Positions 8,598 through 17,654 of a DNA stretch of 64,000 nt are shown piece after piece. The notes beneath the pieces were generated by a model. The model was not told the DNA's origin. It saw only the letters and a list, made by a program, of their open reading frames with translations, and did not search any database. This DNA comes from an uncultured Lachnospiraceae bacterium (lineage in GTDB: Bacteria; Bacillota; Clostridia; Lachnospirales; Lachnospiraceae). Numbering within the stretch: position 1 is the first letter of the stretch; every line of letters starts with the position of its first letter. Position numbers and translations under genes: made by a program. The stretch is from contig CAMWFQ010000021.1 of the NCBI GenBank assembly GCA_947173495.1, positions 1 to 64,000 on the forward strand, written 5' to 3'.

Positions 8598-9535
8598 CTG
8601 TCACCTTCTTTCTTTCCAAGACTGATCCTGGGATCTAAAAGTACCATCAGAAGGTCGCCAAGCAAAAGCCCAAGAACGCCTACGCACGCATACAAAAGTA
8701 CGATCCCCTGTACCATGGCATTATCATGTTTTTTGATCACCGTTACCAGAAGTCCTCCCATTCCCGGGATGCTGTAAAGAGACTCAATATAGATAGAACC
8801 GATTACTGTATTCAGAAATGCCGTGGGCACATACTGAGCCAAAGGAACAAAGGCATTGCGGAAAATGTGCCTGAACATCACACCGCTCTCGGAAATTCCC
8901 TTGGCTTTCGCCAGCTTCACATAATCTTTATTACTCTCATCCACCATATATCTTCTCAGCCACATGCCATAAAAGGCAATGTTGTACAGCGACATGGATA
9001 TTACCGGCAGAATCCAGTATTTCGGATTATGAACATCGAACAAAAGCCCCACATTTAAAAGCTGTGTCCCGTAGAGCTGAATGTAAAGATAATACACTGC
9101 TGCCGGGATCGCCTGAATGCAGACGATAAACACTGTTCCCAGCTTATCGAAAAGCCGGAACTTATATCTGGCCATCAATGCGCCCATGGGAATACCCACG
9201 CACAGTGACACGATCATGGACAGAACTCCCAGCTTAATGGATATGGGCACCTTATCCGAGAGCACCTCGCTCACCGGCACATTGGCACGGTAGATCCGGG
9301 AGGTTCCCAGATCTCCATGAAGAAGCTCTCCGAAGAAACGGACGATCTGTACAGGCAGCGGATCTGTCAGTCCCATCTCCTGCAATCCCACCTGAATCTG
9401 CTGTGGCGTCATTTTTTCATAGTTAGGAAAATATCCCTCGATCGGCATCAGACGCAGCAGACAAAACACAATGGTAAGTATAATCACCAGCGTCAGCAGA
9501 GAACGCCCGATTCGTTTCCCTAAATACTTTAACAT
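8594..9535 (-). CDS. Oligopeptide ABC importer permease, OppB/DppB type
   Basis: A 313-residue inner-membrane subunit. It starts with the usual MLKYLGKRIGRSLLTL helix, includes DLGTSRIYRANVPVSEVL, an EAA loop (VKLAKAKGISESGVMFRHIFRN) and the terminal GxLLGDLLMVLLDPRI segment. A strong ribosome site (AAAAGGAG) precedes the ATG. It follows the binding-protein gene across a strong stem-loop. Confidence 0.92.
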   Translation of the reverse strand: MLKYLGKRIGRSLLTLVIILTIVFCLLRLMPIEGYFPNYEKMTPQQIQVGLQEMGLTDPLPVQIVRFFGELLHGDLGTSRIYRANVPVSEVLSDKVPISIKLGVLSMIVSLCVGIPMGALMARYKFRLFDKLGTVFIVCIQAIPAAVYYLYIQLYGTQLLNVGLLFDVHNPKYWILPVISMSLYNIAFYGMWLRRYMVDESNKDYVKLAKAKGISESGVMFRHIFRNAFVPLAQYVPTAFLNTVIGSIYIESLYSIPGMGGLLVTVIKKHDNAMVQGIVLLYACVGVLGLLLGDLLMVLLDPRISLGKKEGDR

Positions 9536-9606
9536 GCGGTTAACTCCTTTTCCTGTAACAATTCACAGCCATAAACCTGATCTGACTTCTTTGGTCACAC
9601 ACGGGC

Positions 9607-9660
9607 TGTTGTAAATACAGCAACAGTTCAGCCTTCGCTGAACTGCTGCTGACTACAACA
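9607..9660 (-). other. Nested stem-loop between binding-protein and permease genes
   Basis: The outer arms tgttgta/tacaaca enclose a perfect 9-bp stem, cagttcagc/gctgaactg, with a CTTC loop (GAAG on the transcript strand). There is no T-run. Position and form suit a 3' mRNA stabiliser or partial terminator that leaves more transcript for the binding protein than for the membrane subunits. Confidence 0.7.
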
Positions 9661-9675
9661 AACCGTCCTGCTTTT

Positions 9676-11625
9676 TTATTTTTCTTTGTTAGCCTCATAC
9701 TCTTCCATGGAAACATAATGGTCAAGCACGTGCTGTCCTTTGAATCTCAGCCTCGATACGCCGAAAGGTGCATACTGAGCTTCAAACTCATCTAATTTAG
9801 TTGCAATATAAGGACTTACCGTAATACTGAAAGGAATCACCAGCGCATGGTCAATCAGCACAGCCTCCGCCTCTGCAAATGCCTCGAAACGGGCATTGGT
9901 GTCAACTGTGATCTCCTTGGCGGCATCTACCTTGTCAAAATACTCCTGAATCGCCGGGGCCGTATCTGTTCCTTCCGTGATCGCATTGGCTATAAAAGCG
10001 TATTTATAGCCCGGATCATACCCGGATTCACCCTTGCTCTGATAAAAAGGATCTGTCCATGTTTCCGGGTCCGCATAGTCCGCGCCCCATCCACATTTCA
10101 TGAAGGCATATTTTCCGGAACGGCGTACCTCTGTAAGGAAATTATCCGTAGGACCTGCTTCAATAATAATATCAATAAAATCAGAACCCAGAAGAGCTTC
10201 CATCTGCTGCTCCACAACCTGACATTCCTTATCCCAGTCTGTTACCGAAGGATTGTAGGGCATCAGGACCTTCACAGGGAAGGTAACCTCTCCTTCCAGC
10301 TCCGTCATAGCGGCCTCCTTGTACTCTTTGGCCTTTGCCTCGTCAAAGGTCTCACCCATACCCGCCATGGCTCCTATAGTGGTATAGTCCGCACCATCCG
10401 CGTTGTAGGCGAAATCAAAAGGTGTAATAGTTGATAAAATATAATCTTCCGGAGCATTGGGTTCTAAGACAGCCACCTCCTTGGTCTTGTCAAGACCTGC
10501 AGACAAAGCCTTACGGAAGTTCTCGTTGTTTACGGCCTTTCTCCAGTTGTCCGGCTCATACTCGGCGTCAAACTGGGGATCAAAGTTAAAGCAGTAGAAA
10601 TAAGAGTAACTGGTTGACGCACGTTCCCGGCTTACGAGATTTTTCGTCTCCTCATTGCCAAGCCAGTCATCCAGAAGATCCGCACTGATCTCTGCATAGT
10701 CAACCTCACCCCGTTTAACCATCTCCGGTCCTAATGTATCTGCTTCCGCATTATAAATTCTCTGTATCTCATCAATAAACACATTTGCCGCATCATAGTT
10801 GGAAGGGTTCTTTTTGTATACCTGTCTCTCCTGGGGAGAAAACTCCGCCAGGTAAAATGCGCCGTTATAATACATTTTATCTGCTGCCGTACCGAATTCC
10901 TTGCCAAGCTCCTCCAGCTGCGGGCCATAAGCAGGCATATATACCACATATACCAGAGAAGAGATAAAATAAGGAACCTCTTTTGCCAGAGTATAGGTCA
11001 GCGTATGCTCATCCACAGCCTTCACGCCAACCTCCGAAAAATCAATGGCTTCCCAGGTCGTACCGTCTTCATCCGCACCGCCGTTATAAACCTGCCCATT
11101 ATAGTATTCCTGCGCATTTGCGATTACCCCGAACAGATTCTGTACGTTGGCGCTCTCATACTCCGGTGTCAGTTCATATTTGAGCGCATTCACAAAGTCC
11201 TGGGCCGTCACATCAGCCACCTCTGCGCCGGTAGAATCCACCCACTTGGCATCTCTTAAAGTAAAGGTCCAGGTCATGGACGCTTCGTCATAATTCCACT
11301 CTGTGGCCAGTCCTTCCTTTAACTGTCCTTTTGCATCATATTCCACCAGGGTGTCGATACAGTTAGCGCCCACTCTCTGCTCCTCGATGGTGGATGTTAC
11401 CAGATAGTTCAGCGTGGAAGACTCGCTGGAGTACAGTGTCGTATATACTCCGCCTTCGCCGCCTTCTGTTTCTGCCGTCTGCTCCCCGGTACTGCTCTCT
11501 CCGGTTTCTGAATCCGTCTGCGTTTCCGTGGTGTTTTCTGAGCTGCCGCCGCCACAGCCGGTAAGGGCTGTAGAGATTACCATGGCTGCACTCAGCATCA
11601 AAGCAACTACTCTTCTTTTTTTCAT
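9676..11625 (-). CDS. Peptide ABC importer substrate-binding lipoprotein, OppA type
   Basis: A 649-residue extracellular lipoprotein. A signal peptide with lipobox TALTGC is followed by a Gly/Ser/Thr/Glu-rich linker and an SBP_bac_5 domain (LNYLVTSTIEEQRVGANCIDTLVEYD; WNYDEASMTWTFTLRDAKWVDSTG; CGWGADYADPETWTDPF). The length is high for the family because of inserts. Neighbouring cell-wall peptidase and epimerase genes suggest murein peptides as substrate, which is inference. GGAGGAG precedes the start, and an unusually long leader contains two copies of a double-hairpin module. Confidence 0.93.
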   Translation of the reverse strand: MKKRRVVALMLSAAMVISTALTGCGGGSSENTTETQTDSETGESSTGEQTAETEGGEGGVYTTLYSSESSTLNYLVTSTIEEQRVGANCIDTLVEYDAKGQLKEGLATEWNYDEASMTWTFTLRDAKWVDSTGAEVADVTAQDFVNALKYELTPEYESANVQNLFGVIANAQEYYNGQVYNGGADEDGTTWEAIDFSEVGVKAVDEHTLTYTLAKEVPYFISSLVYVVYMPAYGPQLEELGKEFGTAADKMYYNGAFYLAEFSPQERQVYKKNPSNYDAANVFIDEIQRIYNAEADTLGPEMVKRGEVDYAEISADLLDDWLGNEETKNLVSRERASTSYSYFYCFNFDPQFDAEYEPDNWRKAVNNENFRKALSAGLDKTKEVAVLEPNAPEDYILSTITPFDFAYNADGADYTTIGAMAGMGETFDEAKAKEYKEAAMTELEGEVTFPVKVLMPYNPSVTDWDKECQVVEQQMEALLGSDFIDIIIEAGPTDNFLTEVRRSGKYAFMKCGWGADYADPETWTDPFYQSKGESGYDPGYKYAFIANAITEGTDTAPAIQEYFDKVDAAKEITVDTNARFEAFAEAEAVLIDHALVIPFSITVSPYIATKLDEFEAQYAPFGVSRLRFKGQHVLDHYVSMEEYEANKEK

Positions 11626-11642
11626 AGTTCTCCTCCTATTAA

Positions 11643-12043
11643 TAGTTCCGCATGTGTCATGTCAATGCACCTTGCCTGGAAGGATTTTCAGATGCTGCGC
11701 ATCCTGAAAACCTTCCGTGCATTTCCTGACACATGCTGTTCATAGTTCCGTCCCTGCACTGCAGCGCCCACTCGTCTGGAAGGGATCTTCTGACGCCTCG
11801 CGTCCGAAATCCCTTCCGGGTGCTTCCGTTTCGGGACTGATCTTAGTTCCGCATGTGTCATGTCAATGCACCTTGTCTGGAAGGATTTTCAGATGCTGCG
11901 CATCCTGAAAACCTTCCGTGCATTTCCTGACACATGCTGTTCATAGTTCCGTCCCTGCACTGCAGCGCCCACTCGTCTGGAAGGGATCTTCTGACGCCTC
12001 GCGTCCGAAATCCCTTCCCGGCGCTTCCGTTTCGGGACTGATT
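11643..12043 (-). repeat. Tandem 201-bp duplication, each with two long hairpins, in the oppA leader
   Basis: The unit at 11643-11843 is repeated almost exactly at 11844-12043. Each unit holds hairpin A (11651-11735; 11852-11936) and hairpin B (11750-11837; 11951-12038). Hairpin A pairs CATGTGTCA/TGACACATG, AATGCAC/GTGCATT, GGAAGG/CCTTCC and TTTTCAG/CTGAAAA. Hairpin B pairs GTCCC/GGGAC, AGCGCCC/GGGTGCT, GGAAGGGAT/ATCCCTTCC and GACGC/GCGTC. Hairpins A and B resemble each other around tctggaagg. No protein frame of quality crosses the region. It fills most of the 486-bp gap between the epimerase and oppA. Confidence 0.9.
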
Positions 12044-12068
12044 TATATGTTAACCCTCCAGCTGTCAA
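12042..12068 (-). promoter_or_regulatory. Putative promoter for the oppA operon
   Basis: On the minus strand there is a perfect TTGACA (12063-12068), then 15 bases, then TATAAA (12042-12047). The spacer is short. It would start a leader of about 400 bases containing the four hairpins. A weak hairpin (gtgaaaa/ttttcac) lies just upstream after the epimerase gene. Confidence 0.45.
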
Positions 12069-12111
12069 CACTGTGAAAATTTATTTTTCACGGCAACCCT
12101 CGGGGATTAAC

Positions 12112-13206
12112 TCAATTTAATGAAGCTTCAAACGCAGGTACCCGGGTAATTCCGAGCCCGCAGCTTTCATTCATGATGATCTGGCTGCCCTCAAAAACAG
12201 GACCTCCTGTGTAGGGATCTTCTTTGCAAAGGGATGGGCCATCCAGATCCGCCCTCGTAATGATTCCCTTTCCTGCTGCCAGATGCGCCGCTGCGCTTAC
12301 TGCAATCTTGCTCTCCAGCATGCAGCCTATCATACATTCCACTCCATAGTCCTCTGCGATCCCGCAGATCTTAAGCGCCCCGTAGATCCCGCCGGTCTTC
12401 ATCAGCTTGATGTTAATGAGATCCGCTGCTCTTTCTCTGATCAGGCAGATAGCGTCCTGCACGGAAAACACACTCTCATCTGCCAGGATCGGTGTATGTA
12501 CACGGGCGGTCACAAACTTCATTCCTTCAAAATCGTGAGCATCTACCGGCTGCTCTACCAGATCCATCTCGATTCCCAGATCCTCCAGCGTCTGAATAAT
12601 CCTCACTGCCTCTTTGGGCTTCCAGCCCTGGTTGGCATCGATCCTGAGTCTGATATCCGGCCCCACTGCCTGGCGGATTGCTCTGATCCTGTCAATATCT
12701 TTCGTTCCTTCTTTGCCCACCTTGATCTTAATGACTCCAAATCCCTGCTGCACAGCTTTCAGGCTGTCTGAAACCATCTCATCAATCCCATTGACACTGA
12801 TGGTCAGATCCGTCTCTATCCGGGAACGATTTCCTCCCAGTACCTTATACAAAGGTTTCCCGCAGGACTTTGCGAACAGATCATAAACCGCCATATCCAC
12901 TGCCGCCTTGGCCGATGTGTTTTTCAAAATACAGCCATGGAGCTTTTTCATGATTCCATCCAGATTTTCAATGTCCATTCCCACTATGGAAGGTCCGATG
13001 AATTCCTCAATGGCACATCGTACAGAGCCTTTGGTATCTCCCGTAATCACTGCTGTAGGAGGCGCCTCTCCAAAGCCCTCACATCCATCCTCTGTGATCA
13101 CCCGCACGACAATATCATTTACGCTCTCCACCGTACGCAGAGAGGTTTTAAAGGGGGTGACCAGGGGAATATTGATCTCTGCTGTTTCAATCCTTTCAAT
13201 TCTCAT
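12112..13206 (-). CDS. Dipeptide epimerase, L-Ala-D/L-Glu type
   Basis: A 364-residue cytosolic enolase-superfamily enzyme (muconate-lactonising subgroup). Lys general bases are in IKIKVGKEG, metal ligands in RIDANQGW, VEQPVD and LADES, and the second Lys in INIKLMKTGG. The terminal IGCMLES and the DLDGP region are also usual. The family (YkfB/YcjG) interconverts L-Ala-D-Glu and L-Ala-L-Glu during murein-peptide recycling. The gene begins one base after the stop of the upstream beta-lactamase-like gene, so the two are coupled. Other dipeptide specificities are possible. Confidence 0.87.
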   Translation of the reverse strand: MRIERIETAEINIPLVTPFKTSLRTVESVNDIVVRVITEDGCEGFGEAPPTAVITGDTKGSVRCAIEEFIGPSIVGMDIENLDGIMKKLHGCILKNTSAKAAVDMAVYDLFAKSCGKPLYKVLGGNRSRIETDLTISVNGIDEMVSDSLKAVQQGFGVIKIKVGKEGTKDIDRIRAIRQAVGPDIRLRIDANQGWKPKEAVRIIQTLEDLGIEMDLVEQPVDAHDFEGMKFVTARVHTPILADESVFSVQDAICLIRERAADLINIKLMKTGGIYGALKICGIAEDYGVECMIGCMLESKIAVSAAAHLAAGKGIITRADLDGPSLCKEDPYTGGPVFEGSQIIMNESCGLGITRVPAFEASLN

Positions 13207-13207
13207 A

Positions 13208-14002
13208 TCACATTCTTCCTTTTCTTTGCAGAACTTCCTGATACAGTTCCAGAGAAACTTCCGCCATCAGTCTCTCAAACCCGGGCGTATCTGTCTCGTT
13301 TCCACAAAAGCACACGACAAACGGCTCCTCTCCGTAAATAATCCCCACATCGTGGGTGATCCCCTCATCCTCTCCCGTTTTATGTGCAATATCCGGCTCC
13401 GGCACAGCCGCCTTCAGATAAAAAGGAATCTTCCCGTTCAGCTGCTGGCATTTGAGGATTTCCAGCATCTGAGCGTCCTCCTTTTCGCCTGCCAGTCTGC
13501 TTTCATACAGTTTCTGAAAGAGCATGCCGGTTTCCTCCGCCGTGATCAGATTCTGGATTCCCTGACGGGATTTCTCCAGATCAAACATCTTCCTCCGAAG
13601 CCATACGTCCCGAAAGCCCAGACTGCGGATCCTTTCATTGATCTGATCTTCTCCCATAAGATCAATCAGAATATTGGTGGCGGTGTTGTCGCTGAATATG
13701 ATCATCAGTGTGATCAGATCCCGTACCGTCACCTCAAGTCCTTCATGAAGATACGCTACAGCACCGCAGGAAGGAACGAAATCCTCTCTTCTGGTGGAAA
13801 TCAGCTGATCCGGATTCAGCTTTCCTTCCGCAATCTGCTGAAATGCCGCGGCCATAATATAGAGCTTGATGACGCTTGCCGCCATCAGCTTCTCTTCCGC
13901 ACGATACTGAAAGTGCTCTCCTGTAATAAGGTTATGATAATAGAAACTGATGTTTCCGGGAAGTTCCTTCAGCCTTTTCTCAATTCTGCCAAAATCATTC
14001 AT
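13208..14002 (-). CDS. Class A beta-lactamase-related serine hydrolase
   Basis: A 264-residue protein with S-V-I-K (AASVIKLYIM), SDN (FSDNTATNIL) and K-T-G (HKTGEDEG). No signal peptide is visible. It is a diverged paralogue of 3813-4655. It starts the murein-recycling gene string and is joined almost without gap to the epimerase gene, implying a cytosolic peptide substrate rather than antibiotic defence. A ribosome site (GGGGA) lies seven bases before the ATG. Confidence 0.82.
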   Translation of the reverse strand: MNDFGRIEKRLKELPGNISFYYHNLITGEHFQYRAEEKLMAASVIKLYIMAAAFQQIAEGKLNPDQLISTRREDFVPSCGAVAYLHEGLEVTVRDLITLMIIFSDNTATNILIDLMGEDQINERIRSLGFRDVWLRRKMFDLEKSRQGIQNLITAEETGMLFQKLYESRLAGEKEDAQMLEILKCQQLNGKIPFYLKAAVPEPDIAHKTGEDEGITHDVGIIYGEEPFVVCFCGNETDTPGFERLMAEVSLELYQEVLQRKGRM

Positions 14003-14136
14003 ACAATGTTCCCCGAGACTTTCCTGTTAGAAAAAAGAGGCTCTGCTTCTAACCTTCGCAGCCGCCTCATCGCATTCGTCTCTTTTCTGTTATGTAATAA
14101 CATCTGCAAAAAATTAATCACATAATAGTATAAAAG

Positions 14137-14174
14137 GATAATGCGGAAAAATCAAGCATTTTTTCTGCATTATC
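14137..14174. terminator. Bidirectional terminator-like hairpin downstream of metY
   Basis: The arms gataatgcggaaaaa and ttttttctgcattatc pair closely. The A/T-rich inner part and flanks suit a terminator for metY on the minus strand. Confidence 0.6.
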
Positions 14175-14214
14175 CCAGATTCCCTCCCGGCCGGATTTAC
14201 ACATTTTCCGCTGT

Positions 14215-15498
14215 TTATATCGCATCCAGCGCCTGTGCCAGATCGGCAATCAGATCTTCTTTGTCTTCAAGTCCGCAGGAAATGCGTACCAGACCCGCGG
14301 GGACACCTGCCTCCGTAAGCTGCTGCTCTGTCATCTGCCGATGTGTGGAGGTTGCCGGGTTCAGACAACAGGTTCTTGCATCCGCCACATGGGTTTCAAT
14401 GGCCGCCAGCTTCAGATGCTTCATAAAAATTTCCGCTGCCCTGCGTCCGCCTTTCAGTTCAAAGGACACAACGCCACAGCCTCCCTTTGGCATATACTTC
14501 AGCGCTCTCTGATAATAGGTATCCGTGGGAAGGCCCGGATAATTCACATATGCCACCTGAGGATGACCTGCGAGGAACTCTGCCACCGCCTGGCCGTTTT
14601 CTACATGGCGCGGCATTCTTACATGAAGAGATTCCAGTCCCAGATTCAGAATATAAGCGTTCTGAGGCGACTGAATGCATCCCAGATCACGCATCAGCTG
14701 AGAGGTGCATTTGGTGATAAAGGCTCCCTCTTTCCCAAATTTTTCTGCATAGGTGACACCGTGATAAGATTCATCCGGACGGCACAATCCCGGAAATTTG
14801 TCCGCATGAGCCATCCAGTCAAACTTTCCCCCATCCACAATGGCTCCGCCCACAGCGGCTCCGTGTCCATCCATATATTTCGTAGTGGAATGTGTCACGA
14901 TATCCGCTCCCCATTCAATGGGACGGCAGTTCACCGGCGTAGGGAAGGTATTATCCACGATGAGCGGCACCTCATGAGCATGGGCAGCCTTTGCAAATTT
15001 CTCGATATCAAGGACTGTCAGTGCCGGATTCGCTATGGACTCTCCGAACACTGCTCTGGTATTTTCACGGAATGCCTCATTCAACTCTTCCTCTGTACAA
15101 TCGGGAGAGACAAAGGTGACCTCGATTCCCATTTTGGCCATCGTAACCGACAGCAGATTAAAGGTTCCCCCATAAATAGAAGAGGAAGATACAATATGGC
15201 TTCCGCATTCACAGATATTAAACAGGGCAAAAAAGTTGGCTGCCTGTCCGGAGGAGGTGAGCATCGCCGCCGTTCCCCCTTCCAGCGCCGCAATCTTTGA
15301 CGCAACGTGGTCATTGGTGGGATTCTGAAGCCTTGAATAAAAATATCCGGACGCCTCCAGGTCAAACAGCTTTCCCATATCCTCGCTGGTGTCATATTTA
15401 AAAGTAGTAGACTGTATAATCGGAATCTGGCGGGGCTCTCCGTTCCCCGGCGTATATCCTGCCTGTACACATTTCGTATTAATCCTGTAATCGCTCAT
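14215..15498 (-). CDS. metY: O-acetylhomoserine aminocarboxypropyltransferase (sulfhydrylase)
   Basis: A 427-residue PLP enzyme of the Cys/Met metabolism family. It makes homocysteine from O-acetylhomoserine and sulfide in the cytosol. YFYSRLQNPT, LEGGTAAMLTSSGQAA and the PLP-Lys region THSTTKYMDGHG are visible, with C-terminal IRISCGLED-like (VRISCGLEDKEDL). The length suits MetY rather than the shorter MetB/MetC. The ATG has GAGGT upstream. Its leader is the same repeat as in front of trxB. It appears monocistronic. Confidence 0.93.
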   Translation of the reverse strand: MSDYRINTKCVQAGYTPGNGEPRQIPIIQSTTFKYDTSEDMGKLFDLEASGYFYSRLQNPTNDHVASKIAALEGGTAAMLTSSGQAANFFALFNICECGSHIVSSSSIYGGTFNLLSVTMAKMGIEVTFVSPDCTEEELNEAFRENTRAVFGESIANPALTVLDIEKFAKAAHAHEVPLIVDNTFPTPVNCRPIEWGADIVTHSTTKYMDGHGAAVGGAIVDGGKFDWMAHADKFPGLCRPDESYHGVTYAEKFGKEGAFITKCTSQLMRDLGCIQSPQNAYILNLGLESLHVRMPRHVENGQAVAEFLAGHPQVAYVNYPGLPTDTYYQRALKYMPKGGCGVVSFELKGGRRAAEIFMKHLKLAAIETHVADARTCCLNPATSTHRQMTEQQLTEAGVPAGLVRISCGLEDKEDLIADLAQALDAI

Positions 15499-15507
15499 AT
15501 TTTACCT

Positions 15508-15544
15508 CATTTCTGCGCTGCATCGTTGCGCAAAGCCATAATAT
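15508..15544 (-). repeat. Leader repeat upstream of metY, possible 10-codon leader peptide
   Basis: This is the second copy of the 37-bp sequence at 1446-1482 (34 of 37 identical). On the coding strand ATGGCTTTGCGCAAC begins a frame for MALRNDAAQK whose TGA overlaps the GAGG ribosome site of metY. That geometry would allow translational coupling. Confidence 0.6.
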
Positions 15545-15686
15545 ACTTAACAAATTCTCATTTTATGATCTCCCCCGATCATTCTCCATTATCATACCCC
15601 ATCCTTCCTTCTGACCGCAAGCATTTTTCATTCTCCTGCATCCGATCGGGCAAACGTAATCGGAGAAAGTCCTTTTTGCAAACCAT

Positions 15687-15783
15687 CAAAAAAGCAGAAC
15701 CTCCTCCGCCCCTCTTATCAGCCGGCGGCATCCGTCCTGCTTTTTTATAATGAAGGGGCTGTCGGGAAATAGATAGCCCCTTC
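15687..15783 (-). terminator. Two hairpins downstream of the GH35 gene
   Basis: A perfect 9-bp stem (gaaggggct 15752-15760 with agccccttc 15775-15783) lies just after the gene. A longer hairpin follows, with caaaaaagcagaac pairing to gtcctgctttttt (15687-15746), with T-runs on both strands. Together they make a probable terminator. The remainder of 15545-15686 shows nothing else. Confidence 0.7.
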
Positions 15784-15792
15784 ACTATATCT

Positions 15793-17541
15793 TTATCCCA
15801 GATCCGGCTCATCCATAAGTCTTATGGTTCCGGAGGCCTTTCCTTCCGTCTCAAAAATCAGAATGGTATTGCTTCCCTTTTTCAGCAAAGGTCCTGGAAG
15901 ATAAAGACGCTTTTGCGGGCCGATCTCCCAGAATCTTCCTATATTGAAGCCGTTCACAAAAATACAGCCCTTTCCCCAGCCCTCAAAATCAACAAAGGTG
16001 TCTGCCGGCTCATCCACATCAAAAGAAAATTCATAAAATCCAGGGGTTCCCGACGCAAGCGGCAGACTAAAGTCCAGCCCGCTCAAGTCTTCCATTGGCA
16101 GGGGATACTGCTTCCAATAATAATGCTGGTGTCCGTTGACCACCACGCAATGGCTGATCCCCTTGCGCTGGGTCTCCAGCATTGGGCCATAGTTGACTCT
16201 CCCCATATTTTCCATAAGGATAGACAGCTTTTCCCCTCTGGGAACGGGCTTCTCAAATTTGTATTCCTCCAGAAGCTCCCTGTCATAAAGGGTAACAAGA
16301 GGCTTTTCATCCATAAAAACGACAGCTCTGTCATTTGCCCCATAGAGCCTGATCATTTCCAGATCACCTTCATATTTCAGGATACTCTCATAGAGCATAT
16401 AGCCATATCCCTGTCCCATCTTTTCCATAGATCTGGGGAAGAGTGTCTCCACCGGTTTTGAAAGATTCTCAAGATTCGAGAAAAGTCCTGTGCTCCGCTT
16501 CACTGAAAGAGTTCCGTAGGATTTTCGCCTGATCCGGGCAGTAAGCTTCACCTCCGGGATCTTCACATGCCTGGCGATCACCTCTTTAAACGCCTCATAT
16601 TTAGGCGTAATCCGCCCATCCTCTGTCAGAAGCGCATCGTAATCATAAGAAGTAACATCAGGTGTCAGTGTATCATAATAATTGGCGCCATTGGTAAAGC
16701 CGAAATTGGTCCCTCCTATAAACATATAGATATTCACATGTCCCCGGGAGAGGATCTCATCCAGCGACTCCACATGAGCGCCGGTATCCTCTGTCTGGTG
16801 GCAGGACGCTCCCCAGCTGTCAAACCATCCCACCCAGAACTCCATACACATCAGCGGCTTATCGCCGATCTTTAAACGCATTGTATCAAACCGCTCTTTT
16901 GCCCTGGAGCCAAAGTTTCCGGTCTGCAGTACTCCTTCGATCCTGCCGCTTTCAAAGAAATCGCCCCGAAGATCGTCTGAAGTCACCAGCGGAACCGTGC
17001 ATCCCAGTTCCAGCATCAGGTGCTTTAAATATTCCAGATACACTCTGTCATCCCCATAGGCACCATATTCATTCTCCGCCTGCATAAAGATCACGGGCCC
17101 GCCTTCGGTGATCTGCAGCGGTCTTATCACTTCAAACAACTTCTCATAGTAATCCCTCACATGCTTCAGATAAGGTTCATACATACAGCGCAGCCGCATG
17201 CCATCCTCTGCCAGCAGCCAGTAAGGAAGACCTCCCATCTCCCACTCTCCGCAGATATAGGGTGCAGGGCGCAGGATCACCCACAGTCCCAGCTTCTGCG
17301 CAGTCTTCACAAAGCCCTCCACATCCAGCATCCCTGAAAAGTCAAATACCCCTTTTTCCTTTTCGTGAAGATTCCAGGGGATATAGGTCTCCACCGTATT
17401 ACATCCCAGCGCTTTCAACTTTTCCAGGCGGTCCTGCCAGTATTCGGGAACAACCCTGAAATAATGGATGCTGCCGGAGATGATTTTAATCTTTTCACCA
17501 TTCAGATAAAAATCGTCTCTAATTTCAAATATGCCCTTCAT
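15793..17541 (-). CDS. Beta-galactosidase, glycoside hydrolase family 35
   Basis: A 582-residue enzyme. The start is set at 17541 (MKGIFEIRDDF) with AGAGGG upstream. The 50 extra in-frame residues before it are not family-like. The N-terminal TIM barrel carries SGSIHYFRVVPEYWQDRL and YIPWNLHE, the acid/base Glu in QAENEYGAYG and the nucleophile Glu in MEFWVGWFDSWG. Beta-sandwich domains follow. There is no signal peptide, so it acts in the cytosol on imported oligosaccharides. It follows the LplABC-type importer, separated by terminator hairpins, so it may be partly independent. Beta-1,3- or beta-1,4-galactosides are the expected substrates. Confidence 0.92.
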   Translation of the reverse strand: MKGIFEIRDDFYLNGEKIKIISGSIHYFRVVPEYWQDRLEKLKALGCNTVETYIPWNLHEKEKGVFDFSGMLDVEGFVKTAQKLGLWVILRPAPYICGEWEMGGLPYWLLAEDGMRLRCMYEPYLKHVRDYYEKLFEVIRPLQITEGGPVIFMQAENEYGAYGDDRVYLEYLKHLMLELGCTVPLVTSDDLRGDFFESGRIEGVLQTGNFGSRAKERFDTMRLKIGDKPLMCMEFWVGWFDSWGASCHQTEDTGAHVESLDEILSRGHVNIYMFIGGTNFGFTNGANYYDTLTPDVTSYDYDALLTEDGRITPKYEAFKEVIARHVKIPEVKLTARIRRKSYGTLSVKRSTGLFSNLENLSKPVETLFPRSMEKMGQGYGYMLYESILKYEGDLEMIRLYGANDRAVVFMDEKPLVTLYDRELLEEYKFEKPVPRGEKLSILMENMGRVNYGPMLETQRKGISHCVVVNGHQHYYWKQYPLPMEDLSGLDFSLPLASGTPGFYEFSFDVDEPADTFVDFEGWGKGCIFVNGFNIGRFWEIGPQKRLYLPGPLLKKGSNTILIFETEGKASGTIRLMDEPDLG

Positions 17542-17654
17542 ATATTTCCCTCTTTCCACTACCGCCCGTTCCCCGAAGGGCCGCTTCCGTGCCAGCCTTC
17601 CCCGCATACCCCTGCGAAGCCAGCGCTGCCATGCTTCACGAGCCGTTTTATTGT

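Noticed and set aside
12908-14125. 405-codon plus-strand frame opposite the epimerase and hydrolase genes
   Set aside because: It lies antisense to two genes with intact catalytic motifs and has no ribosome site or recognisable domain.
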